Assembly (NCBI GenBank): GCA_016281115.1
Contig: JAEEHZ010000201.1
Coordinates: 1 to 10,777 of the forward strand
DNA length: 10,777 bases
Reading direction: 5' to 3'
DNA from: Clostridiaceae bacterium
Lineage (GTDB): Bacteria; Bacillota; Clostridia; Oscillospirales; Acutalibacteraceae
A model generated the notes under the pieces. That model saw only the letters and a program-made list of their open reading frames with translations, did no database searches and was not told where the DNA came from. Positions 1-5,698 of the stretch are shown piece by piece; positions within the stretch are counted from its first letter, which is position 1, and each line of letters opens with the position of its first letter. A program made the position numbers and the translations under genes.

Positions 1-551
1 CTTACTACTTCGCTGGAGCAACGCTCGCAAACTCCGTTTACAACTTCTTCATTTGCAAGAACGCATTTACACGAGGTGCACCAGTTTACCGCCATTTCCT
101 TTTTATAAGCCAAGCCGTGCTTCAAAAGCTGCAAGAATATCCATTGCGTCCATTTGAAATATTCAGGATCGGTTGTGTTTATCTCGCGGCTCCAGTCAAA
201 GGAAATACCAAGGGATTTTATCTGCTGCTTAAAGCGGGCAATATTCTTTTCGGTAACTATTTCAGGGTGAATATGGTTCTTTATCGCGTAATTCTCGGTC
301 GGCAGACCAAAAGCGTCCCAGCCGATGGGATAAAGCACGTTATATCCGTTTAATCTGCGCTTTCTCGCCACAACGTCAAGCGCTGTATACGGGCGCGGAT
401 GTCCTACGTGCAAGCCCTGCCCCGAGGGATAGGGGAACTCTATAAGTGCGTAAAATTTCTTTTTATTTGTATCTTCGGTCGCGTTAAAAACGCCTGTTTC
501 ATCCCAGACGCTTTGCCATTTTTTCTCTATTGATTTATGATCGTATTTCAA
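1..551 (-). CDS. leuS: Leucyl-tRNA synthetase, N-terminal 183 residues (cut by window edge)
   Basis: Class I aminoacyl-tRNA synthetase that charges tRNA-Leu in the cytoplasm. Translating the minus strand from 551 gives the catalytic-core start: the ATP-binding signature LHVGHPRPYT (HVGH at residues 48-51), then NVLYPIGWDAFGLPTEN (71-87) and FDWSREINTTDPEYFKWTQW (118-137), all typical of bacterial LeuRS. A CTSC/CERC cysteine set (residues 158-178) matches the zinc-binding insertion. No stop appears before the window edge, so the remaining three quarters of the protein lie outside. The start is a TTG (549-551), chosen because GGAGG (561-565 on the plus strand as CCTCC) sits 9 bases upstream and no in-frame ATG fits; the protein begins MKYDHKSIEKKWQ, the usual LeuRS opening. 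It follows rsfS by 19 bases and is probably the last gene of the nadD-yqeK-rsfS-leuS operon seen here. Confidence 0.96.
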   Translation of the reverse strand, partial: MKYDHKSIEKKWQSVWDETGVFNATEDTNKKKFYALIEFPYPSGQGLHVGHPRPYTALDVVARKRRLNGYNVLYPIGWDAFGLPTENYAIKNHIHPEIVTEKNIARFKQQIKSLGISFDWSREINTTDPEYFKWTQWIFLQLLKHGLAYKKEMAVNWCTSCKCVLANEEVVNGVCERCSSEVV

Positions 552-570
552 TTTATGATTCCTCCGCTTA

Positions 571-921
571 TCAGTCTAAGTCGGTAATGTCTATTTCTGT
601 GCCGTCCTGCCACAATCTTTCAAGGTCGTAGTATTCTCTTGCTTCTTCGGAGAAAACATGAACGATAATGTCCACATAGTCGAGAAGCACCCAAGAATTG
701 TTGCGGTGACCCTCGATATGGCTCACGCTTATTCCTGCGTTGTCAAGCTGATATTCCACTTCTTCGGCAAGTGCCTTTACCTGCGTGCTGTTTGTTCCTG
801 TTCCTATTACAAAATAATCGGCAAGTGTTGTCACATCATCTACGCCTATTACTTTTACGTTAAGTCCTTTTTTTGAAAGCAGTGCCTTGGCGGCGATTTT
901 TGCCTGTTCCAATGTTGTCAT
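571..921 (-). CDS. rsfS: Ribosomal silencing factor RsfS (Iojap/DUF143 family)
   Basis: RsfS binds ribosomal protein uL14 on the free large subunit and blocks joining to the small subunit, lowering translation when nutrients are scarce (family knowledge). The 116-residue length is usual for the family. Family marks visible are LADYFVIGTGTNSTQVKAL (residues 33-51), an EGHRNNSWVLLDYVDIIVHV segment (about 70-89) and the terminal REYYDLERLWQDG. The GHRNN stretch before WVLLDY is a little different from the commoner EG...GWVLLDYGD form, and V replaces the usual G in LLDYVD. The ATG start has GGAGAGG about 9 bases upstream. Only 2 bases separate it from the yqeK stop and 19 bases from leuS, so it is translated from the same message as both; this neighbourhood is the common one in Firmicutes. 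Confidence 0.95.
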   Translation of the reverse strand: MTTLEQAKIAAKALLSKKGLNVKVIGVDDVTTLADYFVIGTGTNSTQVKALAEEVEYQLDNAGISVSHIEGHRNNSWVLLDYVDIIVHVFSEEAREYYDLERLWQDGTEIDITDLD

Positions 922-923
922 AA

Positions 924-1520
924 TTATACCTCTCCGTTTATTATATTTTTGTTCATAATCAGTTCGTTATAAGCGTCAAGCGTTTCAGTCGCTACGGTCA
1001 TCCCGCGGTTTATAAGATCGCTTATGCTGAATGTAAGACCTATTTCCATAGCCTTTTCAAGGCTTTCCTCGGCAGCCTGTTTCATTTCTTCGGCTCCGTT
1101 GTAATTGCGTTCTTCACCTGTGAAATCAGCTATAAAGATAACCTTTTCAAGCAGACTCATTCCGCTTCTTCCCGTAGTGTGGTATCTTACGGCGTTAAAT
1201 ATGTCTTCGTCCTTTATATTAAGAACATCGCGTATATAGCACGCTCCGCTTATCGAGTGCCACAGCTTTGGGGCTGTCATTTGTAATTTTGTGAGTATTA
1301 TACCCGATTTTTTCATTAATTGCAACTGCTCATCTTCGGGCATTTCTTTTGTTATATCATGCAAGATTCCGGCCGTCTCGGCTTTCTTAACGTCTGCGCC
1401 GTATTTTTTTGCGAGATGCACAGCCTGTTTAGCCATATTGACACTGTGAATATATCGTTTTTCGCCCATTTTTGTTTTAATTAGCGCTTTGTATTCTTCA
1501 TAACAAGACAACTCAGTCAT
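924..1520 (-). CDS. yqeK: YqeK-type HD-domain phosphohydrolase (predicted symmetrical Ap4A hydrolase)
   Basis: YqeK proteins are metal-dependent HD-domain enzymes; members have been shown to split diadenosine tetraphosphate into two ADP, which would clear a stress-linked alarmone. The 198-residue protein shows the metal-binding pattern in order: H25 in RYIHSVNMA, H54-D55 in GILHDITKEMP, H88 in LWHSISGA, H114 in VRYHTTGR and D132 in FIADFTGEER. The ATG start overlaps the nadD stop by 4 bases (ATGA), so translation is probably coupled to nadD, with GGGAG directly before the start and AAGGA farther up. It lies 2 bases before rsfS. The tail after residue 140 is helical and charged with no motif that I recognise. 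The role in Ap4A breakdown is inferred from the family; the fold call itself is firm. Confidence 0.93.
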   Translation of the reverse strand: MTELSCYEEYKALIKTKMGEKRYIHSVNMAKQAVHLAKKYGADVKKAETAGILHDITKEMPEDEQLQLMKKSGIILTKLQMTAPKLWHSISGACYIRDVLNIKDEDIFNAVRYHTTGRSGMSLLEKVIFIADFTGEERNYNGAEEMKQAAEESLEKAMEIGLTFSISDLINRGMTVATETLDAYNELIMNKNIINGEV

Positions 1521-2116
1521 CTCCCGTATAATCCTTTTTCATATATATAGCTTTCTACACTTTTCGGCACAAGCCCCGTTATGCTTTTGTTTTCCGATAA
1601 CATTTTTCTTATTTGTGTTGAGCTTACATCAATTTTCGGGGTATCTATTATGTGGATCTTTGCCCCATGCTTTTCAAGAACTTTTTTGTGTTCTTCAAGC
1701 ACGTATAGATCGTTTTTATCTCTCGGCACGGTCACTATATCCGCAAGAGAAAAAATGATATCGGGGTTTTTCCAATTCTGCAAAGTCAAAAACATATCGG
1801 CGCCGCATAAAAGATATATTCTGCCAAACTGTTCCGGTGACAGGCTTCTCAGTGTGTCGCAGGTGTAACTCACGCCCCTGCGTTTTATCTCTATATCGCT
1901 TATATCAAAGCCCTTATAATCCTCAAAAGCAAGCTTGCACATTGCTATTCTGTGCCGGTTGTCTGCCAATTTTGCGTCAGGTTTGTTGGGCGGACGCTTT
2001 GCCGGCATTATTACGACTTTATCAAGGTCCATTTGCTCCTTAAATACCAAGGCGGTTTTTATATGCCCGTTATGTATGGGGTCAAAGCTACCGCCGTAAA
2101 GACCTGTTTTTTTCAT
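1517..2116 (-). CDS. nadD: Nicotinate-nucleotide adenylyltransferase
   Basis: Transfers AMP from ATP to nicotinate mononucleotide, making deamido-NAD in the cytoplasm. The 199-residue product has the nucleotidyltransferase signature GLYGGSFDPIHNGH (residues 5-18), the RPPNK segment (41-45), GADMFLTLQNW (105-115) and the closing DVSSTQIRKML (163-173) with the ISSTxIR-type ATP-binding motif. I place the start at the ATG at 2114-2116, which gives the standard MKKTGLYGGS opening with GGTGAT/AGGG upstream. A TTG at 2147-2149 is also in frame but lies against the predicted -10 box and has no ribosome binding site. It is the first gene of the operon and its stop overlaps the yqeK start. Confidence 0.95.
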   Translation of the reverse strand: MKKTGLYGGSFDPIHNGHIKTALVFKEQMDLDKVVIMPAKRPPNKPDAKLADNRHRIAMCKLAFEDYKGFDISDIEIKRRGVSYTCDTLRSLSPEQFGRIYLLCGADMFLTLQNWKNPDIIFSLADIVTVPRDKNDLYVLEEHKKVLEKHGAKIHIIDTPKIDVSSTQIRKMLSENKSITGLVPKSVESYIYEKGLYGR

Positions 2117-2157
2117 TGCCCTATCACCGCACAGTGCAAACTTAATCAACGGTATTG

Positions 2158-2186
2158 ATTATGACACACATTTATTAAAAAGTCAA
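2158..2186 (-). promoter_or_regulatory. Sigma-A-type promoter of the nadD operon
   Basis: Read on the minus strand there is TTGACT (2186-2181), a 17-base spacer, and CATAAT (2163-2158). Transcription should start near 2150, leaving about 35 bases before the nadD ATG. The match to consensus is 5 of 6 in each box. This placement also argues against the alternative TTG start of nadD. Confidence 0.75.
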
Positions 2187-2208
2187 TTATTACGCTTTTA
2201 TTGTGTCA
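2162..2208. repeat. Inverted repeat between divergent promoters (possible operator)
   Basis: TGACACA at 2162-2168 is matched by its exact reverse complement TGTGTCA at 2202-2208, 33 bases apart. The left arm touches the -10 box of the nadD promoter and the right arm overlaps the likely -35 box of the divergent gene. A protein bound to both arms could affect both transcripts. Seven-base arms in AT-rich DNA can arise by chance, so this is tentative. Confidence 0.35.
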
Positions 2209-2229
2209 CTTTTTTTAACTTTGCATAAT
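2201..2229 (+). promoter_or_regulatory. Possible promoter of the cysteine-rich protein gene
   Basis: TTGTGT (2201-2206), a 17-base spacer and CATAAT (2224-2229) resemble a sigma-A promoter (4 of 6 and 5 of 6). Its -35 box lies 15 bases from the -35 box of the divergent nadD promoter. The CATAATATG stretch also resembles -10 boxes of mother-cell sporulation sigma factors, but I see no matching -35 box for them. Confidence 0.45.
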
Positions 2230-2321
2230 ATGTATTAATCTCGCAGCATATGGAGCCTAACATATGTATGTCAGAGGGCAAAAATGCACTTCTTAAATTT
2301 TTGGGACAGGAGGATTTTTTT

Positions 2322-3137
2322 ATGGCTGATAATTTAAATCAAAGCGGCCGCAACGCTGTTGAAGGCGCAGGAGACGACGCGGTATGCATAGACGTTATGC
2401 GCGTGTATGACAGCTGCGGAAGCAAAGACTGCCTTGAGGATATGTGCGTTTATTTCGCGGTGGGTGATCAACCCACAATAGACGCCGCCACAAGCGTAAA
2501 AATAAAAGATACCGAAATAATAGATGTTAATGTGGAATTAGAGCCAATGCCGTTTCATAAAGGCTACTTTACCGTGAACATAACATACTACTTCAATGTG
2601 TTGCTTGAAGTGGTAACACAAACAACAAGCGCGTCTACGCTTGTAAAAGGCTTGGCTGTTTTCACAAAGCAAACCGTTATGTACGGCAGCGAGGGCAGTG
2701 TGAAAATGTATACCTCGGCAGCAACAGGTGAAGAAACGGAAAACGTAAGCGTGAGCAATCTTCCCAAAGCAAACGTGCAAACGGCAGACCCCATCTCTTT
2801 GGGCGCAAGGCTTATTTGCAACGGCTACGGGCCCAGCTGCACTCTTTGCCAATATATACCTGAAAGCATAGCGGCCCTCTATGGCGGCACATTTGCCTCA
2901 AGCGGAGAAAAACACGTTCTCGTTTCCATAGGTATGTTCTCTATGGTTCAGATTGTGCGTAATGTACAAATGCTCGTTCACGCTTACGATTATTGCATAC
3001 CGTGCAAGGAGTGTAAAACAACAAATGAAGACCCATGTGAAATGTTCCAAAGAATAAAATTTCCGACAAATGAATTTTTCCCGAGGGGCAACACTGCCAA
3101 GCGTCCTGCGGAGACTGATGATTCCGCCTGTAATTAA
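2322..3137 (+). CDS. Conserved-looking cysteine-rich protein of unknown function
   Basis: A 271-residue soluble-looking protein with no signal peptide and no membrane span. I do not assign a function. It opens with a variable 20-residue tail and then CIDVMRVYDSCGSKDCLEDM (22-41), which I believe recurs in uncharacterised clostridial proteins. Twelve cysteines are clustered: C22, C32, C37, C42; C166, C173, C176 (CTLC); C225, C228, C231 (CIPCKEC) and C239, plus C270 near the end. The middle (about 50-160) is rich in beta-prone stretches, and KFPTNEFFPRG (246-256) is near the end. The cysteines could bind metal or form cross-links, as in a spore-coat-like protein; neither is shown. The start is the ATG at 2322 because AGGAGGA (2308-2314) lies 7 bases before it; the upstream in-frame ATG at 2250 has no such site. 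It is divergent from the nadD operon and single, followed by a structured gene-free stretch. Confidence 0.85.
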   Translation: MADNLNQSGRNAVEGAGDDAVCIDVMRVYDSCGSKDCLEDMCVYFAVGDQPTIDAATSVKIKDTEIIDVNVELEPMPFHKGYFTVNITYYFNVLLEVVTQTTSASTLVKGLAVFTKQTVMYGSEGSVKMYTSAATGEETENVSVSNLPKANVQTADPISLGARLICNGYGPSCTLCQYIPESIAALYGGTFASSGEKHVLVSIGMFSMVQIVRNVQMLVHAYDYCIPCKECKTTNEDPCEMFQRIKFPTNEFFPRGNTAKRPAETDDSACN

Positions 3138-3147
3138 TACTGCCAAC

Positions 3148-3350
3148 GCAAAAGCTGTTCACAAATAAGTTAAGGAAAACATATTTATTTGCTGTTAAAA
3201 AGCCATTATAATTTGCTTTTGCGAATTATTTGCCGGAAAGCTTGTTTTCGCTTTTTGCAGCAAATAAACATTAACAATCATATTATTAAGCTTTTTGTGA
3301 ATAAGCTTTGAAAGCCGAATCTCTTTTGCGGGAAATTCGGCTTTTAATTA
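3148..3350 (+). ncRNA. Candidate structured small RNA: rod of nested helices plus terminator
   Basis: Long-range pairings nest inside one another. Helix A joins 3151-3169 with 3291-3309: AAAGCT/AGCTTT (6 pairs), TTCACAAA/TTTGTGAA (8 pairs), a bulged T, then AAG/CTT. Helix B joins TTTATTTGCTG (3184-3194) with its exact complement at 3258-3268 and, after a small internal loop, continues as AAAAAGC (3197-3203) with GCTTTTT (3250-3256). The tip is a 9-pair hairpin (3208-3216 with 3221-3229, one G-U pair, TTTT loop). Between A and B an open bubble of 14 and 22 bases remains. One base after helix A an intrinsic terminator begins. A closing stem, central bubble and long end stem resemble the architecture of 6S RNA, but I cannot confirm any 6S consensus. 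TAATAC (3135-3140) is placed as a -10 box would be, but lacks a good -35 box, so this may instead be a folded 3' end of the upstream message. Confidence 0.5.
3311..3350 (+). terminator. Intrinsic terminator after the structured stretch
   Basis: AAAGCCGAAT (3311-3320) pairs perfectly with ATTCGGCTTT (3335-3344) around a 14-base loop, followed by TTTTAATTATAATTT. It lies 170 bases after the cysteine-rich gene and directly after helix A of the candidate RNA, so it probably ends that transcript. Confidence 0.8.
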
Positions 3351-3450
3351 TAATTTAAAGATTTTCTTCTTTTATTTCTATACTTTTATCGAAATTTAAT
3401 GCGTTTCTGAATATATAAGGGAAGGAAATTTATTATAAGGAGTGCATTGT

Positions 3451-4500
3451 ATGTCTGATTATATTTCTAAAGGCATCGACGTTTCTACCTGGCAAAAGAA
3501 CATCAACTATAAAAAGGTAGCGTCGCAGAATATCAAATTTGCCATATGCCGCGCAAGCTACGGCTGGGAGGCAAACCAAAAAGATAATCAGTTTGAAACA
3601 AACATTAAAGGATTTAAAGATGTCGGTATACACGTGGGGGCTTATCACTACGCTTATGCTACAACTGTAAGCGAAGCCGAAAAAGAAGCCAAATATTTTT
3701 TGTCGTGCATAAAGGGTCACAAGTTCGATATGCCCGTTTACTATGATATGGAAGAAGCGGCAATAGCAAAAACAGGAAAGGCTAACTGTACTAAAATAGC
3801 TCTCAAGTTTTGTGAAACGGTTAAAAAGGCAGGCTATTTGGTAGGCATTTATACAAACCCCAACTGGCTTGTAAACTATCTCGATTACGACAAGCTGTTC
3901 CCTAAATATGAGCTGTGGCTTGCACAGTGGAGCCGCAAAAAGGATTATAACTGCGGCTTGTGGCAATACGGCGGCTCAACCAATTATATCGACTCAACCA
4001 CACTTGCAGGCATTACGGGCGCCGTAGACAAGGATTATATGTATAAGGACTATCCCAAATATATAAAAGAGCACGGGCTAAACGGTTATTCAAAACAAAA
4101 TACCGAACAGGAGAAGCCGAAAGACGACACTCCGCCCGCTCAAGCACCGTCAACAGAGACGGTCAAAACGGTAACTTACACCGTAAAAAGCGGAGACACA
4201 CTTTCTGCTATTGCGGCAAAATATAATACTACCGTTGCAAAAATAGCTAAAGACAATAATATTTCAAATCCGGATATCATATATCCGGGGCAAAAGCTGA
4301 AAATAAAAACCACCTCAGGCGCTTCTGCACCTGCGCAAAAAAATGAATATATCTCTTACACGGTGAAAAAGGGAGATACCTTATCTGCGATAGCCGCTAA
4401 ATATAAAACCACTGTTGAAAAAATAGCAAAAGATAACAAGATAGCCGATCCCAACGTCATCTATGTAGGGCAAAAACTTAAAATTGCCGTAAAGAAGTGA
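3451..4500 (+). CDS. GH25 lysozyme (N-acetylmuramidase) with two LysM wall-binding repeats
   Basis: Cleaves the MurNAc-GlcNAc bond of peptidoglycan. Residues 5-195 form a GH25 domain: GIDVSTWQ with D10, GAYHYAYA (63-70), YYDMEE (97-102, with the acidic pair D99/E101), GIYTNPNWL (132-140) and LWQYGG (170-175). A Pro/Thr linker (about 216-240) leads to two LysM modules, 241-286 and 301-346, each with GDTLSAIAAKY and a GQKLKI end, which bind glycan chains. There is no signal peptide, so export must depend on another route; the next gene encodes a holin, the usual partner of a signal-less endolysin. The start is ATG 3451 because AAGGAG (3437-3442) lies 8 bases before; the protein is 349 residues. 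No convincing sigma-A promoter is visible in 3351-3436. It could be a domesticated prophage lysis gene or a cell's own autolysin. Confidence 0.93.
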   Translation: MSDYISKGIDVSTWQKNINYKKVASQNIKFAICRASYGWEANQKDNQFETNIKGFKDVGIHVGAYHYAYATTVSEAEKEAKYFLSCIKGHKFDMPVYYDMEEAAIAKTGKANCTKIALKFCETVKKAGYLVGIYTNPNWLVNYLDYDKLFPKYELWLAQWSRKKDYNCGLWQYGGSTNYIDSTTLAGITGAVDKDYMYKDYPKYIKEHGLNGYSKQNTEQEKPKDDTPPAQAPSTETVKTVTYTVKSGDTLSAIAAKYNTTVAKIAKDNNISNPDIIYPGQKLKIKTTSGASAPAQKNEYISYTVKKGDTLSAIAAKYKTTVEKIAKDNKIADPNVIYVGQKLKIAVKK

Positions 4501-4504
4501 TGAA

Positions 4505-5041
4505 ATGGATAAGCTGAAAGAACTGCTGTATTCAAACAATTATTTATTTAACAGGTTAAGTATAGATTTTTCGGTTATAGGCGGTGTGCTTGTGTGGTTT
4601 TTGGGAGGAGCAGACGCTTTGCTTACTACCCTTTTAAGTATGGTCATCGTTGACTATCTCACAGGGGTAGTAAAAGCAATATATTTGAAAAAGCTCTCAA
4701 GCAATGTAGGCTTTAAGGGAATTATAAAAAAATTCGTTATATTTCTTATTGTGGGAATGAGCACGGCAATACAGCGTATCATGCCCGAGGTAGTACCCAT
4801 AAGAGAAATTACCATTATGTTCTTTATATGCAACGAAGGGCTTTCTGTGCTTGAAAACGCATCTGTTATGATCCCACTCCCGAAAAAGCTGAAAAGCGTA
4901 CTTCTTCAACTGAGAAGATCATCACAACAGCTTTACGAGAATACCCCAAAGAGATCCAAAGCGGAACAAAAGCAAAAAGAAAAGGACAATAAGACGAGCC
5001 TGCCGTACCAAAGCAATGACGATAAAAATAATACGTTGTGA
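4505..5041 (+). CDS. Phage-type holin, Phage_holin_4 / toxin-secretion (TcdE-like) family
   Basis: A small inner-membrane protein that forms lesions letting a cytoplasmic lysozyme reach the wall; relatives such as TcdE of Clostridioides difficile aid toxin release. Family marks are VDYLTGVVKAIYLKKLSS (residues 49-66) followed by NVGFKGIIKKF (67-77). Hydrophobic spans lie at about 20-34, 38-58, 73-90 and 98-114. The C-terminal tail from residue 137 is long, charged and Lys/Gln-rich (KRSKAEQKQKEKDNK), longer than in many holins of about 140 residues and typical of the cytoplasmic tail that times lesion formation. It begins 4 bases after the lysozyme stop with only a weak AAGAAG-like site, so it is probably translated with the lysozyme. 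A strong terminator follows. No portal, tail or integrase genes flank it. Confidence 0.9.
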   Translation: MDKLKELLYSNNYLFNRLSIDFSVIGGVLVWFLGGADALLTTLLSMVIVDYLTGVVKAIYLKKLSSNVGFKGIIKKFVIFLIVGMSTAIQRIMPEVVPIREITIMFFICNEGLSVLENASVMIPLPKKLKSVLLQLRRSSQQLYENTPKRSKAEQKQKEKDNKTSLPYQSNDDKNNTL

Positions 5042-5060
5042 AAATCTATTGTTAAATTTA

Positions 5061-5103
5061 GGCTTGGCTCAAAGCAAAACCGCTTAGAGCCAAGCTTTTT
5101 TTA
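5061..5103 (+). terminator. Intrinsic terminator of the lysozyme-holin unit
   Basis: GCTTGGCTC (5062-5070) pairs with GAGCCAAGC (5087-5095), with an inner AAGC/GCTT pair (5072-5075 with 5082-5085), followed by a run of seven Ts from 5096. It starts 20 bases after the holin stop. Confidence 0.9.
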
Positions 5104-5575
5104 TTATTTGCTTGTTTTAAAAAGCTTGTCCGAATTTAAAACAATACATAAAAAAAGCTGAATATTTCAGGCAAAATATCATCACAGGGGCATTTTCGGC
5201 GATAAGCACAATAGAAATTTGGCAATATGTTCCTTATTTTCATTGAAATTAAGCAAAATCGAAGAAAAAAGCCGCTTAAAAACAAGAATTTTGCAGATTG
5301 CGGTCGATTAGTTTGTTAAATAATTAACACATACTGTTCGTTAAAAAACGTGGTTATATACAAGGATATTTGGCTTTTGGTTAATTTTTTACATCAACAA
5401 TTAATAAAAAATGAGCTTTTGTTACTCTTTGTAATTATTTTGTTACCTTATTATTTTGTTCAATTTTATAAAAATATCAAACTAAAAGGATGGATATTAA
5501 TGCTATTTTGACAACGCCAGATTTTAAGCCCTGTTTTTTAGGTAATTTTGCACAAAACAATACGCTTTTTTTAGC
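5104..5575. other. AT-rich gene-free stretch
   Basis: No ORF with a ribosome binding site or RNA gene is recognisable here. A three-codon ORF follows AAAGGA at 5486-5491 (ATG 5500) and stops at once. Small repeats are present: TTTTGTTAC at 5417-5425 and 5438-5446 with a partial copy TTTTGTT at 5454-5460, the imperfect palindrome GTTAAATAATTAAC (5315-5328), and AAAACAATAC twice (5138-5147, 5554-5563). A TTGACA at 5508-5513 lacks a -10 partner at the right distance. The length, about 470 bases, is unusual for this compact window and may hold regulatory sites for the 3D-domain protein gene. Confidence 0.6.
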
Positions 5576-5604
5576 TTGACGTTTAATCACTGTTGCTATA
5601 TAAT
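5576..5604 (+). promoter_or_regulatory. Consensus sigma-A promoter of the 3D-domain protein gene
   Basis: TTGACG (5576-5581), a 17-base spacer and a perfect TATAAT (5599-5604). The start should be near 5611, giving an untranslated leader of about 88 bases. The leader can form a small hairpin (GTG(g)CTT near 5612-5618 with AAGCAC near 5629-5634), but I recognise no riboswitch in it. Confidence 0.88.
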
Positions 5605-5698
5605 AGCGCCCGTGGCTTAAAAAACCGCAAGCACAAATTAAAAAATCACAAGAAATGTAAGACTACAAAAGTGTTACAAAGTAAGGAGTTTTTACTTT

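Noticed and set aside
2117..2149. Longer nadD starting at TTG 2147-2149
   Set aside because: It would place the start codon next to the -10 box with no leader or ribosome binding site, and adds residues not found in NadD proteins.
2250..2321. Upstream ATG (2250) for the cysteine-rich gene
   Set aside because: AGGAGGA at 2308-2314 clearly serves the ATG at 2322; the added 24 residues have no support.
3433..3966. Long minus-strand open frame opposite the lysozyme gene
   Set aside because: It lies wholly opposite the GH25 domain, lacks recognisable motifs and is explained by codon use of the real gene.
4174..4500. Tandem repeat DNA in the lysozyme gene
   Set aside because: The repetition is the protein-level LysM duplication; codons differ between the copies, so it is not a recent DNA repeat.
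3451..5041. Prophage in the window
   Set aside because: Only the lysozyme and holin are phage-like; no integrase, capsid, tail or attachment repeats can be seen.
5500..5511. Mini ORF (ATG CTA TTT TGA) after AAAGGA
   Set aside because: Three codons with no attenuator structure that I can identify; probably chance.
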